A stretch of 64,000 nt of DNA from Burkholderia sp. TSV86 (GCF_001522865.1 NZ_LOWB01000104.1:179940-243939), one strand, 5' to 3'. Shown: positions 19,220 to 28,848, counted from the stretch's first letter. A program made the numbers and translations. Notes: a model not told the origin generated them from the letters alone.

Positions 19220-20761
19220 TCAGGCTGCCGAATTGCCGCGTCGCGGGCCGCGCGGGCCTTCGCTGCGGCCTTCGCTGCGCCGCGCGCCACGGTAACCGCC
19301 GTCGCGGCTGCCGCCCGGCTTGCCGCCCCAGCCGCTATTGCCGTCACGGCCGCTGCCCGGCTTGCCGCCGAAGCGGCGAGCACCGTTGCCATTGCCGCCC
19401 GGCCGGCCGCGTCCGCCGCGGTCGTTGCGCGGCGGCGGCGCCTTGCGCGGCTCGAAGCCCGCGACGACATTGACCGGCAGCGACGCCCGCACGAAGCGCT
19501 CGATGCGCTTGAGCGCGCCTTGCTCGGCGTGATGCACGAGGCTCACCGCGGTGCCCGAGCGGCCCGCGCGGCCGGTGCGGCCGATCCGGTGCACGTAGTC
19601 CTCGGCGAACTTCGGCAGGTCGTAGTTGAATACGTGCGTGATGCCGGGAATGTCGATCCCGCGCGCGGCGACATCGGTCGCGACGAGCACGCGCACGCGG
19701 CGCTCGCGCAGTGCGCGGATCGTCCGGTTGCGCGCGCCCTGCGGCAGATCGCCGTGCAGCGCGGCCGACTCGAAGCCCGCGTCGGCGAGGCGGCCGGCCA
19801 GTTCGTCGGCGTCGAGCTTCGTCGCGGTGAAGATGATCGCCTGGTCGAGCGAGACGTCGCGCAGCAGATGATCGAGCAGGCGGTTCTTGTGGTCGCGGTC
19901 GTCGACGTAATGCACGCTCTGCGCAATGTTCGTGCGCGATTCGATCTTCTGCGTAATCTCGATGCGCTCCGGGTCGGTCAGCAGACGGCTCGTCAGCGAG
20001 CCAATCTTGCCATCGAGCGTGGCCGAGAACAGCATCGTCTGGCGTGACGCCGGCGTCGCCGCGACGATCGTTTCGATATCGTCGATGAAGCCCATGTCGA
20101 GCATCCGGTCGGCCTCGTCGAGCACGAGCATCTTCAGCTCGGACAGATCGATGCGGCCGCGCTCGAGGTGATCGAGCAGGCGGCCCGGCGTTGCGACCAG
20201 GATCTCAGGGTTCTTCGCGAGCAGCATGAGCTGCTGGCCGTAGGCGACGCCGCCGAGAATGCTGACAGTGCGCAGGCGGCGCAGATGCTTGCCGTAAGTC
20301 GACGCGGCCGTCGTCACTTGCATCGCAAGCTCGCGCGTCGGCGTGAGCACGAGCAGGCCGGGGCGCGCGACCGGCATCGGCCGGCGGCGGCGCTCGCCGT
20401 TGCGCGGCGAGTCTTCGCGGGGCGCGCGCGGCTGCTGCGCCTGCGCCTTTTGAAGCTGCGCGAAGCGCTCGATCGCGGGCAGCATGAACGCGGCGGTCTT
20501 ACCGGAACCCGTCGGGCTCGACACGAGCAGGTCGCGGCCTGCGATGCCGGCCGGAATCGCGCGTTCCTGCACCGGCGTCGGCTTCACGTAGCCGGCCGCT
20601 TGCAGTGCCGAGACGATTTCCGGCGACAGCCCGAGCGAAGCGAAGGTGGGGCCGTCGACGGCTGGCGCTTGCGGCGCGGCGTCAGTCTGGGCGGGCGTCT
20701 GGCCGTCGATCACGTCGTTCGCGATGGCGGTCAGCGGGCTGATGGGGTTGCTCGAAGTCAT
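19220..20761 (-). CDS. DEAD-box ATP-dependent RNA helicase (RhlE type)
   Basis: 513 residues from MTSSNPISPL, preceded by AAGGA. The helicase core includes the Q motif (Phe40 to Gln65), Walker A PTGSGKT (83-89), PTRELA, DEAD at 215-218, SAT at 246-248, ATDVAARGIDIPG and HRIGRTGR. The C-terminal 90 residues are a Gly/Arg/Asn/Asp low-complexity tail (RGG-like repeats) typical of RhlE proteins and probably RNA-binding. The first 38 residues are Ala/Pro/Gln-rich. The enzyme would remodel RNA in ribosome assembly or mRNA turnover, often important in the cold. Confidence 0.94.
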   Translation of the reverse strand: MTSSNPISPLTAIANDVIDGQTPAQTDAAPQAPAVDGPTFASLGLSPEIVSALQAAGYVKPTPVQERAIPAGIAGRDLLVSSPTGSGKTAAFMLPAIERFAQLQKAQAQQPRAPREDSPRNGERRRRPMPVARPGLLVLTPTRELAMQVTTAASTYGKHLRRLRTVSILGGVAYGQQLMLLAKNPEILVATPGRLLDHLERGRIDLSELKMLVLDEADRMLDMGFIDDIETIVAATPASRQTMLFSATLDGKIGSLTSRLLTDPERIEITQKIESRTNIAQSVHYVDDRDHKNRLLDHLLRDVSLDQAIIFTATKLDADELAGRLADAGFESAALHGDLPQGARNRTIRALRERRVRVLVATDVAARGIDIPGITHVFNYDLPKFAEDYVHRIGRTGRAGRSGTAVSLVHHAEQGALKRIERFVRASLPVNVVAGFEPRKAPPPRNDRGGRGRPGGNGNGARRFGGKPGSGRDGNSGWGGKPGGSRDGGYRGARRSEGRSEGPRGPRRGNSAA

Positions 20762-21182
20762 GTCAATCCTTGAAACACGGTGGGTCGAACGTCGCGCCAA
20801 TCGCGCATACCCAAGTTGACGGATTCATCGAGCAAATCGGGAAACGTGGCGATTGCCCGCGCGCTTTCGTGTGCGGGCAACATTTCGTTAGAAGCTGTTT
20901 TGGGTGCGGCGCGCATCGGCTGCGCATGCCGCCAGCCTGAGACTTGACAGCCCGTTTGGGCTACGCAGGAAGGGACAGGTTCTAAACTGAATTGGAGCGA
21001 AACGCTATGGAACGCTGGCGGCGAGGGCGCCCGGGCTGGCCGGTCATCCGCTCGACGCGATGCGCAGCACGCATTGTACAATTTTTTGCTGCGCCGCGCC
21101 AGCCTGTGATCGCGTGCACCGCGTGACGCGATGGCCCCCGCGTGCGGCGGGGGCTGTCGCGTCACGCGCCGGGGGGGCGGCA
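20762..21182. other. Intergenic region between the RNA helicase and ACBP genes
   Basis: No convincing gene is present. It holds the helicase upstream region and the long hairpin at 21121-21167; no sigma-70 promoter could be assigned with confidence. Confidence 0.5.
21121..21167. other. Long near-perfect hairpin downstream of the ACBP gene
   Basis: GCGTGACGCGA (21121-21131) pairs with TCGCGTCACGC (21157-21167), and GCCCCCGC (21134-21141) pairs with GCGGGGGC (21147-21154). The two G-T steps between them can wobble-pair, giving a stem of about 21 bp with a 5-nt loop. There is no U-tract on either side. It is 15 bp past the ACBP stop on the minus strand. Confidence 0.7.
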
Positions 21183-21452
21183 TCAGGATGCGGTGCCGTT
21201 CTTCAGCGATTCGACGAGTTCGATGTACTGCTTCTTCGCATCGTCCTGCGTGGTGCCTTTCAACGCTTCCCATGCATCGTACTTGTACTTGCCGACGATG
21301 TCGGTGAAGCCGGGTTTGTCGCCATGCACGTCGCCGTCGGTCGCTTGCTTGAAGAGCGCATACAGGCGCAGCAGTGTCAGGTTGCCGGGACGCTCGGTCA
21401 GTTGCTTCACGTCGATCTGCGCTTGTTCGAATTGGGCGGTGATGTCGCTCAT
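21183..21452 (-). CDS. Acyl-CoA-binding protein (ACBP)
   Basis: 89 residues, the size of a canonical four-helix ACBP, from the ATG at 21452 with GGAG 7 nt upstream. Hallmarks are LLRLYALFKQATDGDVHGDKPG in the first half and YKYDAWEALKGTTQDDAKKQYIELVESL in the second, with the Tyr/Lys residues that bind the CoA moiety. It should bind medium- and long-chain acyl-CoA in the cytoplasm and buffer or ferry it. Stand-alone ACBPs are common in eukaryotes and patchy in bacteria. It sits divergently from tsaB with no functional link evident. Confidence 0.95.
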   Translation of the reverse strand: MSDITAQFEQAQIDVKQLTERPGNLTLLRLYALFKQATDGDVHGDKPGFTDIVGKYKYDAWEALKGTTQDDAKKQYIELVESLKNGTAS

Positions 21453-21619
21453 GTGTGTCTCCGTCAGGTTGCAGGCTGGTTTTTCCAATCCGGCGATCTT
21501 AGCAAGCGGGGGCGGGCGGCGGCTCGAGCGTTTCTTCCAAACCGCCGCCGGCGCGAAACCGCATGCCTGACCGGCCGGAGTCGCCCGTGCCGGCGGGGCG
21601 TCGCATTACAATGTCGGCC

Positions 21620-22390
21620 ATGACGCAAACAGTGCTTCTCGCTATCGATACGTCGACCGAGTTCTGCTCGGTCGCGCTCCTCGTCGCGGCCGACGCCGCC
21701 GACGCCTGTTCCATCCAAACCTGGGCTCGCCACGAGCGCACGGGGGCGGTGTCCAGTACCCGTGTGCTGCCGGCCGTGCGCGATGTGCTCGACGAAGCGG
21801 GATATCCGCTCGCCGCGTGCGATGCGATCGCGTTCGGCGCGGGGCCGGGCTCGTTTACCGGGCTGCGCACCGCGACGGGCATCGCGCAAGGGCTTGCGTT
21901 CGGGCGTGCGCTGCCCGTCGTGCCGGTCGGCACGCTCGTCGCGTGCGCGGAAGCCGCGCGGCTGAACGCGGGCGAAGCGGCCGGCGGCGTGACGCGAGTG
22001 CTCGCCGCGCTCGATGCGCGCATGGACGAGGTCTACTGGGCCGATTATGCGTGGGATGACGCGGCGGGCGATTGGCGCGAGATCGTGCCGCCGTCCCTCG
22101 ACGCGCCCGCCGAAGTACGTGTGCCCGATGCGCGCTTCGTGCTTGCCGGCAACGCGGCGGCCGCGTTCGGCGAGCGTTTGCCCGCGTGCGCGCAAGCCGG
22201 CGCGATCGACGCGCACGCGCTGCCGCATGCCGTGCCGCTCGCGCATGTCGCGCTTCGTGCGTATCGCGCGGCGCGCACCGTGCCGGCCGATCTCGCGGCG
22301 CCCTTATACGTGCGCGACAAGGTCGCGCAGACCACGGCGGAGCGCCTCGCCGGCAAGCTCGCGCCGCGCGCGCACGGAGACGGCGGATGA
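21620..22390 (+). CDS. tsaB: tRNA threonylcarbamoyladenosine biosynthesis protein TsaB
   Basis: 256 residues from MTQTVLLAIDTSTEF; an ATG three codons upstream (21611) is also possible. It has the ASKHA fold: VLLAIDTSTEFCSVALL at the N-terminus and the conserved FGAGPGSFTGLRTATGIAQGLAFG, characteristic of TsaB. It acts with TsaD and TsaE to make t6A37 in ANN-decoding tRNAs and supports TsaD as a dimer partner. The stop overlaps the rimI start by 4 nt. The order tsaB-rimI-glycosylase is common in betaproteobacteria. Confidence 0.94.
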   Translation: MTQTVLLAIDTSTEFCSVALLVAADAADACSIQTWARHERTGAVSSTRVLPAVRDVLDEAGYPLAACDAIAFGAGPGSFTGLRTATGIAQGLAFGRALPVVPVGTLVACAEAARLNAGEAAGGVTRVLAALDARMDEVYWADYAWDDAAGDWREIVPPSLDAPAEVRVPDARFVLAGNAAAAFGERLPACAQAGAIDAHALPHAVPLAHVALRAYRAARTVPADLAAPLYVRDKVAQTTAERLAGKLAPRAHGDGG

Positions 22391-22884
22391 GCGGCGTGCT
22401 GATGACCGACCGCTATCTGTTGCCGATGACGGACGCGGACCTCGATGAAGTCGTCGAGGTCGAACGGGCTGCCTATGAATTTCCGTGGACGCGCGGCAAT
22501 TTCGAGGATTCGCTGCGCAACGGCTATTTCGGCGTCTGCATGCGGCATGTGACGGGCGTGCTTGTCGGTTATTGCATGCTGATGCCTGTCGTCGATGAGA
22601 TGCATCTGCTGAATCTATGCGTCGCGCCCGCTGCGCAGCGCTCCGGCGCGGGGCTCGCATTGCTGCGCGAAGCGGTGCGGATCACGCGCGCCGAGCGGCT
22701 CGGCGGCGTGTTGCTGGAGGTGCGGCCGTCGAATCCGCGGGCGATTCATTTGTACGAGCGCTTTGGTTTCGAATCGGTCGGGCGGCGCAGGAACTACTAT
22801 CCGGCGAAGCATCGCGGCCGGGAAGACGCGATCGTGATGCGTCTCGCATTGACGAACGAAGGAGACGCACATGGGATGGGCTGA
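22387..22884 (+). CDS. rimI: Ribosomal protein S18-alanine N-acetyltransferase RimI
   Basis: 165 residues, starting in the ATGA overlap with tsaB. The GNAT domain includes [18 protein letters not shown] near the N-terminus, [20 protein letters not shown] (acetyl-CoA binding, R/Q-x-x-G-x-G/A) and [29 protein letters not shown], with the Glu and Tyr used in RimI catalysis. It acetylates the N-terminus of S18 and possibly other proteins. It also overlaps the following gene by 14 nt, so the operon is tightly coupled. Confidence 0.93.
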   Translation: MSGVLMTDRYLLPMTDADLDEVVEVERAAYEFPWTRGNFEDSLRNGYFGVCMRHVTGVLVGYCMLMPVVDEMHLLNLCVAPAAQRSGAGLALLREAVRITRAERLGGVLLEVRPSNPRAIHLYERFGFESVGRRRNYYPAKHRGREDAIVMRLALTNEGDAHGMG

Positions 22885-24124
22885 CGCGGCGCTTGAAGAG
22901 TTGGGCTTGGCGCCCGCATGGGTGCGGCGCGCGCACGGCGAGCAGGTGGCGCGGCCGGCGTCCGGGCAAGCGGCCGAATCCGCATCCGCGACGCAGCCGC
23001 CGGACGGCTTGGCATCGATTTCCGGAGCACAGGCTGCGCCGGCGTCGCAGGCCGCCGCGATGCAGGCGCGCGCGGATGAGTTCGCGCCGGGATCGGCAGA
23101 TCGGCGCGAGGCGGCGCGCGGGCTTGAAAATGCGCCGGGCGTGCACGACGGCGCTGCGCATTCGCCCGAGGCAGACGCGGCGCACACGGCACGGCATGCG
23201 ACGTTGCCGGATGCGCATGGTGATGCGCCGCGGGCGGCTCGACGCGAAGACGCGGCGCTCGCGCCGGCTTCGATTGCACACCGCGGCGCAGCCGCCGCGC
23301 AATCGGGCGCGGCCGATCGCGGTGTCGAATCGTCGGATGCGTCGCCGCGCGTGGCTCGTGGAGCATTGGACGACGGCGATCCGGATAGCGCGGATAGCCC
23401 CGGTGATCCGGTTGCCTCCGAGCGCGCGACGGCGGTCGAGCCGGACACGGATATGTCGTGGTTCGATCTCGAACCGGTGCTCGAGCCGGCATTGCCGGAC
23501 GTTGGCGCACTGCCTGCCGGGCCGGCGGCGTCGCAGGCGCCGGTTGCCGCGCTCGGCTGGGATGCGCTGCGCGCGCGCGTGGCCGATTGCCGGCGCTGTC
23601 GCCTGTGCGAGAAGCGCACCAACACGGTATTCGGCGTCGGCGACGAAAGCGCCGATTGGATGCTCGTCGGCGAAGCGCCTGGCGAGAACGAGGACAAACA
23701 GGGCGAGCCGTTTGTCGGCCAAGCCGGCAAGCTGCTCGACAACATGCTGCAAGCGCTGTCGCTCGCGCGCGGCGAAAACGTTTATATCGCGAACGTCATC
23801 AAATGCCGTCCGCCCGGTAACCGCAATCCCGAGCCGGACGAAGTCACGCGCTGCGAGCCGTATCTGCAGCGGCAGGTCGCGCTGGTGAGGCCGAAGCTGA
23901 TCGTCGCGCTCGGCCGCTTCGCCGCGCAGACGCTTCTCAAGAGTGATGCGAGCATTGCATCGCTGCGCGGGCGCGTGCATCGATATGAAGGCGTGCCGGT
24001 GATCGTCACGTATCACCCGGCGTATTTGCTGCGCAGCTTGCAGGACAAATCGAAGGCCTGGGCCGATTTGTGCCTCGCGCGCGACACTTACCGCAGCGCC
24101 GCGTCCGACGCCGATGCGCAATGA
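22871..24124 (+). CDS. Uracil-DNA glycosylase, family 4 (4Fe-4S), with long Ala-rich N-terminal extension
   Basis: 417 residues. The catalytic domain occupies about 225-410 and removes uracil from DNA. It has the iron-sulfur cysteines C240/C243 (CRRC) and C312/C328 (spaced C-x15-C), the active-site motif GEAPGENED (267-275) and HPAYLLR (382-388). Stand-alone family 4 enzymes are about 190-250 residues, so the first 220 residues are extra: low complexity, rich in Ala, Asp, Arg and Gly, probably disordered, ending in an acidic patch ([13 protein letters not shown], 190-202). A short conserved-looking start ([20 protein letters not shown]) precedes it. The gene overlaps rimI by 14 nt and the next gene by 4 nt. 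Confidence 0.93.
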   Translation: MGWADAALEELGLAPAWVRRAHGEQVARPASGQAAESASATQPPDGLASISGAQAAPASQAAAMQARADEFAPGSADRREAARGLENAPGVHDGAAHSPEADAAHTARHATLPDAHGDAPRAARREDAALAPASIAHRGAAAAQSGAADRGVESSDASPRVARGALDDGDPDSADSPGDPVASERATAVEPDTDMSWFDLEPVLEPALPDVGALPAGPAASQAPVAALGWDALRARVADCRRCRLCEKRTNTVFGVGDESADWMLVGEAPGENEDKQGEPFVGQAGKLLDNMLQALSLARGENVYIANVIKCRPPGNRNPEPDEVTRCEPYLQRQVALVRPKLIVALGRFAAQTLLKSDASIASLRGRVHRYEGVPVIVTYHPAYLLRSLQDKSKAWADLCLARDTYRSAASDADAQ

Positions 24125-25200
24125 GTGCCGCCGCGTCGCCCGTGCCGCTGAAGCGGTTGCGCGACGCGGCCGTGCGCGATCTCGCGTGGCTGCTGTCGAG
24201 CGTGAGCCTCGTCGCGCCGTCGGCGCACGCGCCGCTCGCGCAGCCATGGGCGAGCGGCGCCGATCCGGCCGCCGCGGCAGCGTGGCTGGCCGCGCTCGAT
24301 GCGCATCCGGAGCCGCTGCATGCCGCGCTCGCGCAGGCGCGGCCGGTGCGCCTTGGCCGCTATGCCGAATGCCTGCTCGGCTATTTCGTGCAGCATGCGC
24401 CGTCGCTCACGCTCGTCGCCGCGAATCTGCCGTTGCGCCGTAACGGTCTCACGCTCGGCGAATGCGATTTTCTGGTCGAGACCGCGAGCGGCGAGCGCCT
24501 GCATTGGGAACTCGCGGTCAAATACTATTTGTGCGTCGCGGCCTCGGGCGCGGCATCGCTTGCCAGTTTCGTCGGGCCGAATCTGGCCGATCGATTCGAT
24601 CTGAAATATGCGCGCCTCATCGATCATCAGTTGCGGCTGACCACGCGCGACGAGTTTGCGTCGCTCGGTCATCCGGGGCCATGGCGCGCGCAGATGCTCG
24701 TGAAAGGCTGGCTGTTCTATCCGGTGCGCGGCGGGCTGGCGGACGGGGCGGCGATGACGTCTGGCGCAGCTGCCGGCGATGCGGTTTGCGCGCGTCCGAA
24801 CGCGAGTGGTCGGCCGGCTGCTTGCGCGTCGTTGACAGCCTTCGGGTGGCCAGCGATTCGCGATCCGCTCGAAGTCGAAGCAGGCCATCCGCGTGGATTC
24901 TGGATCACCCGTGATGAATGGCCGGCATTTGGCGCCGAGCAATGCCCGGATGCCCGCTGGATGCTGTTGCCACGCCTCGCATGGCTCGCGCCGCGCGTGA
25001 TCGACGACGCTTCGGCGGCGTGCGGGCAAAACGCGTTGCTCGATGCCGACGCGATGCTGGCGCAAGCCGCCGAACTGCCGGGCCCGGCGCTCGTGGCCGG
25101 GCTCGTGCGTGACCACGATGCCGTATGGCGCGAGACGGTGCGCGGCTTCATCGTGCCCGACGGCTGGCCGGAGCGCGCGGCGGCGTTCGCCGGGCGTTGA
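24121..25200 (+). CDS. DUF1853 family protein
   Basis: 359 residues, starting in the ATGA overlap with the glycosylase gene. The recognisable core is YAECLLGYFVQHAPSLTLVAANLPLR, GLTLGECDFLVE and HWELAVKYYLCVA (about 80-145), the most conserved part of DUF1853. The acidic residue in GECDFLV followed by E-x-x-x-K in ELAVK resembles a PD-(D/E)XK nuclease core, but this is my inference; function is unknown. A 55-residue Ala/Gly-rich stretch (about 205-245) looks like a lineage-specific insert. Coupling to the uracil-DNA glycosylase suggests, but does not prove, a DNA-related role. Confidence 0.85.
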   Translation: MSAAASPVPLKRLRDAAVRDLAWLLSSVSLVAPSAHAPLAQPWASGADPAAAAAWLAALDAHPEPLHAALAQARPVRLGRYAECLLGYFVQHAPSLTLVAANLPLRRNGLTLGECDFLVETASGERLHWELAVKYYLCVAASGAASLASFVGPNLADRFDLKYARLIDHQLRLTTRDEFASLGHPGPWRAQMLVKGWLFYPVRGGLADGAAMTSGAAAGDAVCARPNASGRPAACASLTAFGWPAIRDPLEVEAGHPRGFWITRDEWPAFGAEQCPDARWMLLPRLAWLAPRVIDDASAACGQNALLDADAMLAQAAELPGPALVAGLVRDHDAVWRETVRGFIVPDGWPERAAAFAGR

Positions 25201-25341
25201 TTCGACGACGCAGGCGACAGACGCTGCCGTGCGGAGTGCGCGTTGGCGCGACGGATGTCGCACGGCGGATCATCTTCTGTTGATTCGCTGACCCTCGGCC
25301 CCTCGGCCTCGCCAACGGGCATCATCAACGCCGCTTGCCGC

Positions 25342-26151
25342 TCACCACCACCGATAGAAATGATGCACTGGCCCGACGCCGTGGCCGACATCGAGCCGTC
25401 CGTTCGCGTCGATGGCGCCGGTCAGATAGCGTTTCGCATCGGCGATAGCGTCGGCAAGCGTCGCGCGCTGCGGCAGCAGCGCGGCGATCGCCGACGACAG
25501 CGTGCAGCCCGTGCCGTGCGTATTGGCGGCCGGCAGCCGCGGACCGGCGAACCGTTGCGCGCCGTTCGCGTGGACCAGCCAGTCAGGGCTTTCGTCCCGG
25601 CTGCCGAGGTGCCCGCCCTTCATCAGCACCGCTTTCGCGCCGCGCGCGACAAGCGCTTCGCCCTGGCGCACCATCTCGTCCTCGGTCGTCGCGGCCGCGA
25701 CGCCAAGCAACGCCGCGGCTTCCGGCAGGTTCGGCGTGACGAGATCGGCAAGCGGCAGCAGCTCCGCACGCAGCGCATCGACCGCTTGCGGCGCCAGCAG
25801 AGAATGAGCACTCTTCGAGATCATCACCGTATCGAGCACGACATGCGGCGGAGCATGACGGGTGAGTGCCGCCGCGACCGCGCGCACGATCGGCGCATTC
25901 GCGAGCATCCCGATCTTCACCGCGTCGATGCGGATGTCGTCGAATACGGCGTCGAGCTGGGCCGCGACAAAGCCCGCATCGGACGCATGCACATCCGTCA
26001 CGCCACGGGTGTTTTGCGCGGTCAGCGCGGTGATGACGCTCGCGCCGTATGCGCCGAGTGCGGAGAATGTCTTCAGGTCGGCCTGGATGCCGGCACCGCC
26101 GCCGGAGTCCGAGCCGGCGATCGTCAGCGCGTTGGGAATCGGTACGCTCAT
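25342..26151 (-). CDS. thiD: Hydroxymethylpyrimidine/phosphomethylpyrimidine kinase
   Basis: 269 residues from [13 protein letters not shown]. It phosphorylates HMP to HMP-P and then HMP-PP in thiamine biosynthesis. It is a ribokinase-fold enzyme with the ThiD N-terminal signature [25 protein letters not shown] and the C-terminal [17 protein letters not shown], where the anion hole and catalytic Asp/Cys motif G-T-G-C lies. No TPP riboswitch is seen upstream. It lies 100 bp after lplT in the same orientation; thiamine and phospholipid functions are not otherwise connected. Confidence 0.95.
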   Translation of the reverse strand: MSVPIPNALTIAGSDSGGGAGIQADLKTFSALGAYGASVITALTAQNTRGVTDVHASDAGFVAAQLDAVFDDIRIDAVKIGMLANAPIVRAVAAALTRHAPPHVVLDTVMISKSAHSLLAPQAVDALRAELLPLADLVTPNLPEAAALLGVAAATTEDEMVRQGEALVARGAKAVLMKGGHLGSRDESPDWLVHANGAQRFAGPRLPAANTHGTGCTLSSAIAALLPQRATLADAIADAKRYLTGAIDANGRLDVGHGVGPVHHFYRWW

Positions 26152-26251
26152 GGGCGCGTGAAAAATTCGAGCGGGCAACAGGGGCAGTCTACGGCGAATC
26201 CGAACCGGCGGCGAGCGGCGTGAACCGGCCGCCCGCGCCGCTCGCCGCGCG

Positions 26252-27562
26252 TCAGTGTTTCGATTCGCCGATCAGCGAAACCGAGTCGAAGCGGCGCTGG
26301 TTCGCGATGTGCAGCCGCATCACCAGCCACATCGTCAGGCAGACGAACGTGCCGAACAGCACGATCACGACGCTCACCGACACGTCGAGCCACACGAGCG
26401 CCGCATAAATGCACAGCATCACGAGCACGGACAGATTCTCGTTAAAATTCTGTACCGCGATCGAATGCCCGGCCGACAGCAGCACGTGCCCGCGATGCTG
26501 CAGCAGCGCATTCATCGGCACGACGAAAAAGCCGGACAGCGCGCCGACGAACACCAGGAACACATAGGCGATCAACAGGTAGACAGGCAGGTGCACGTGA
26601 TGGCCGATGCGTAACACCCAGTCGGCGGGAATCAGGTGGCGCGTGTAGAACGCCATCAGCATCACCGCGATGCCCATGATGATGCCGACGGGCAGCACGG
26701 ACAGCGATTTGCGCAGCGGAATGCGGCTCGCCGCGATCATTGCGCCCGCCGCGACGCCGAGTGCCACGACGGCCTGCAGCAGCGCGCCTTCCGAGAGCGA
26801 CATGCCGAGCGACACTTCGGCCCACTTGAGCACGATGAACTGCAGGGTCGCGCCCGCGCCCCAGAAGAGCGTCGTGACGGCGAGCGAGATCTGCCCGAGC
26901 TTGTCGCGCCAGAGCGCCATGAAACAATCGGCAAATTCCGTGACGAGCTTGATCGGGCCGTGCTGCTGCTTCGGATAGCGGGCGCCGGTGTCGGGAATGC
27001 GCAGGTTGAAGAGCGCGGCTATCACGTAGATCGCCATGATGACGAGCATCGCGGCTTCGGCGGGTGTGTTGATCGACTGCGGCGTATACGCGATCACGTG
27101 CGGCGCGATCTTCGGGCTGATCAGCGCGCCGCCCAGCACGGTGCCGAGGATGATCGAGCTGACTGTCGTGCCCTCGATCCAGCCGTTCGCGGCCACGAGC
27201 CGCTCGGGCGGCAGCAGTTCGGTCAGGATGCCGTACTTCGCCGGCGAATACGCGGCCGCGCCGAAGCCGACGATTCCATATGCGACGAGCGGATGAGCGC
27301 CGAACAGCATCAGCAGGCAACCGCCGACCTTGATCGAATTGGTGATGAACATCACGCGCCCTTTGGGCCGCGAATCGGCGAATGCGCCGACGAACGCGGC
27401 GAGCACCACGTAGGACAGCACAAAGAACAACTTGAGGAGCGGCACCATCCAGTTGGGCGCGTGCAGATCTTTGAGCAGGGCGATTGCGGCGATGAGAAGA
27501 GCGCTGTCGGCCAACGACGAGAAAAACTGCGCGGCCATGATGGAGTAAAAACCTTTTTTCAT
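26252..27562 (-). CDS. lplT: Lysophospholipid transporter LplT (MFS)
   Basis: 436 residues from MKKGFYSIMAAQFFSSLADSALL; about 12 transmembrane helices. The N-terminal half has the LplT features FFSSLADSALLIAAIALLKDLHAPNWM and FGAAAYSPAKYGILTELLPPERLVAANGWIEGTTV. LplT flips lysophospholipids across the inner membrane for re-acylation. In enterobacteria lplT is coupled to aas (acyltransferase/acyl-ACP synthetase); here no acyltransferase is adjacent. It is divergent from alr. The frame remains open up to 27646, but the ATG at 27562 fits homologues. Confidence 0.92.
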   Translation of the reverse strand: MKKGFYSIMAAQFFSSLADSALLIAAIALLKDLHAPNWMVPLLKLFFVLSYVVLAAFVGAFADSRPKGRVMFITNSIKVGGCLLMLFGAHPLVAYGIVGFGAAAYSPAKYGILTELLPPERLVAANGWIEGTTVSSIILGTVLGGALISPKIAPHVIAYTPQSINTPAEAAMLVIMAIYVIAALFNLRIPDTGARYPKQQHGPIKLVTEFADCFMALWRDKLGQISLAVTTLFWGAGATLQFIVLKWAEVSLGMSLSEGALLQAVVALGVAAGAMIAASRIPLRKSLSVLPVGIIMGIAVMLMAFYTRHLIPADWVLRIGHHVHLPVYLLIAYVFLVFVGALSGFFVVPMNALLQHRGHVLLSAGHSIAVQNFNENLSVLVMLCIYAALVWLDVSVSVVIVLFGTFVCLTMWLVMRLHIANQRRFDSVSLIGESKH

Positions 27563-27777
27563 CTGAAGCGATGCTTTCCTCGCGGCGGCTCGGCCGCGCG
27601 TGGGCCGTGCAATCGGATTCGATTCCTCGAAATGGGTTGTGCGCACGGCTTTATATCACGAAAATACGTCAATTCGGACTAGCAAGATTCCCCGATCGTT
27701 CCGCTTATTGTCGGCATTGCGCCCAAAAAGCACGATAAGCTGATGATTAGCAAGCGTCTTTACGAATTCTCCTTCAT

Positions 27778-28848
27778 ATGCCGCGACCGATTTCCGCCAC
27801 GATTCATACCGCCGCTCTTGCGAATAATCTTTCGGTGGTGCGTCGCCACGCGCCTCGCTCCAAGGTTTGGGCGATCGTCAAGGCAAATGCATACGGGCAC
27901 GGCCTGGCGCGAGTCTTTCCGGGGCTGCGCGGCACCGACGGCTTCGGCCTGCTCGATCTCGACGAGGCCGTGAAGCTGCGCGAGCTGGGCTGGGCGGGGC
28001 CGATCCTGTTGCTGGAGGGATTTTTCCGTTCGACCGATATCGACGTGATCGACCGCTACAGTTTGACGACCGCGGTGCACAACGACGACCAGATGCGCAT
28101 GCTCGAAACTGCGCGACTGTCGAAACCCGTCAATATTCAGCTCAAGATGAACAGCGGCATGAACCGGCTCGGCTACGTGCCGGAAAAGTTCCGCGCCGCG
28201 TGGGAGCGTGCGCGCGCGTGCCCCGGCATCGGACAGATCACGTTGATGACCCATTTTTCGGACGCCGACAGCGAGCGCGGCGTGGCCGAGCAGGTCGCGA
28301 CGTTCGAGCACGGCGCGCAAGGAATTGCCGGCGCGCGCAGCTTCGCGAATTCGGCGGCGGTGCTCTGGCACCCGTCGACGCATTTCGACTGGGTACGCCC
28401 CGGCATCGTCTTGTACGGCGCATCGCCGTCGGGGCGCGCGGCCGACATCGCCACGCAGGGCCTGAAGCCTGCGATGACGCTCGCCTCCGAGCTGATCGCG
28501 GTGCAAACGCTTGCGAAGGGGCAGACGGTGGGCTACGGATCGCGGTTCGTCGCGCAGGGCAAGATGCGCATCGGCGTCGTCGCGTGCGGCTACGCGGACG
28601 GCTATCCGCGGATCGCGTCCGAAGGCACGCCGGTCGTCGTCGACGGCGTGCTTACGACGATCGTCGGGCGTGTGTCGATGGACATGCTCACCGTCGACCT
28701 GACGCCCGTGCCGCAGGCGGGCATCGGCGCGCGCGTCGAGCTGTGGGGCGAGGCGCTCGCGATCGACGACGTCGCCGCGCATTGCCAGACGGTCGGCTAC
28801 GAGCTGATGTGCGCGGTCGCGCCGCGCGTGCCGGTGCGCGCGGAATAA
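27778..28848 (+). CDS. alr: Alanine racemase
   Basis: 356 residues. This PLP enzyme interconverts L- and D-alanine for peptidoglycan. The PLP lysine is Lys35 in [11 protein letters not shown] and the second catalytic base is Tyr253 in VGYGSRFVA; the domain order (TIM barrel 1-220, beta domain 230-356) and length are normal. Its closeness to catabolic DadX cannot be judged from sequence alone, but no dadA neighbour is present, so a biosynthetic Alr is more likely. It lies 24 nt before radA and is probably co-transcribed with it. Confidence 0.96.
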   Translation: MPRPISATIHTAALANNLSVVRRHAPRSKVWAIVKANAYGHGLARVFPGLRGTDGFGLLDLDEAVKLRELGWAGPILLLEGFFRSTDIDVIDRYSLTTAVHNDDQMRMLETARLSKPVNIQLKMNSGMNRLGYVPEKFRAAWERARACPGIGQITLMTHFSDADSERGVAEQVATFEHGAQGIAGARSFANSAAVLWHPSTHFDWVRPGIVLYGASPSGRAADIATQGLKPAMTLASELIAVQTLAKGQTVGYGSRFVAQGKMRIGVVACGYADGYPRIASEGTPVVVDGVLTTIVGRVSMDMLTVDLTPVPQAGIGARVELWGEALAIDDVAAHCQTVGYELMCAVAPRVPVRAE

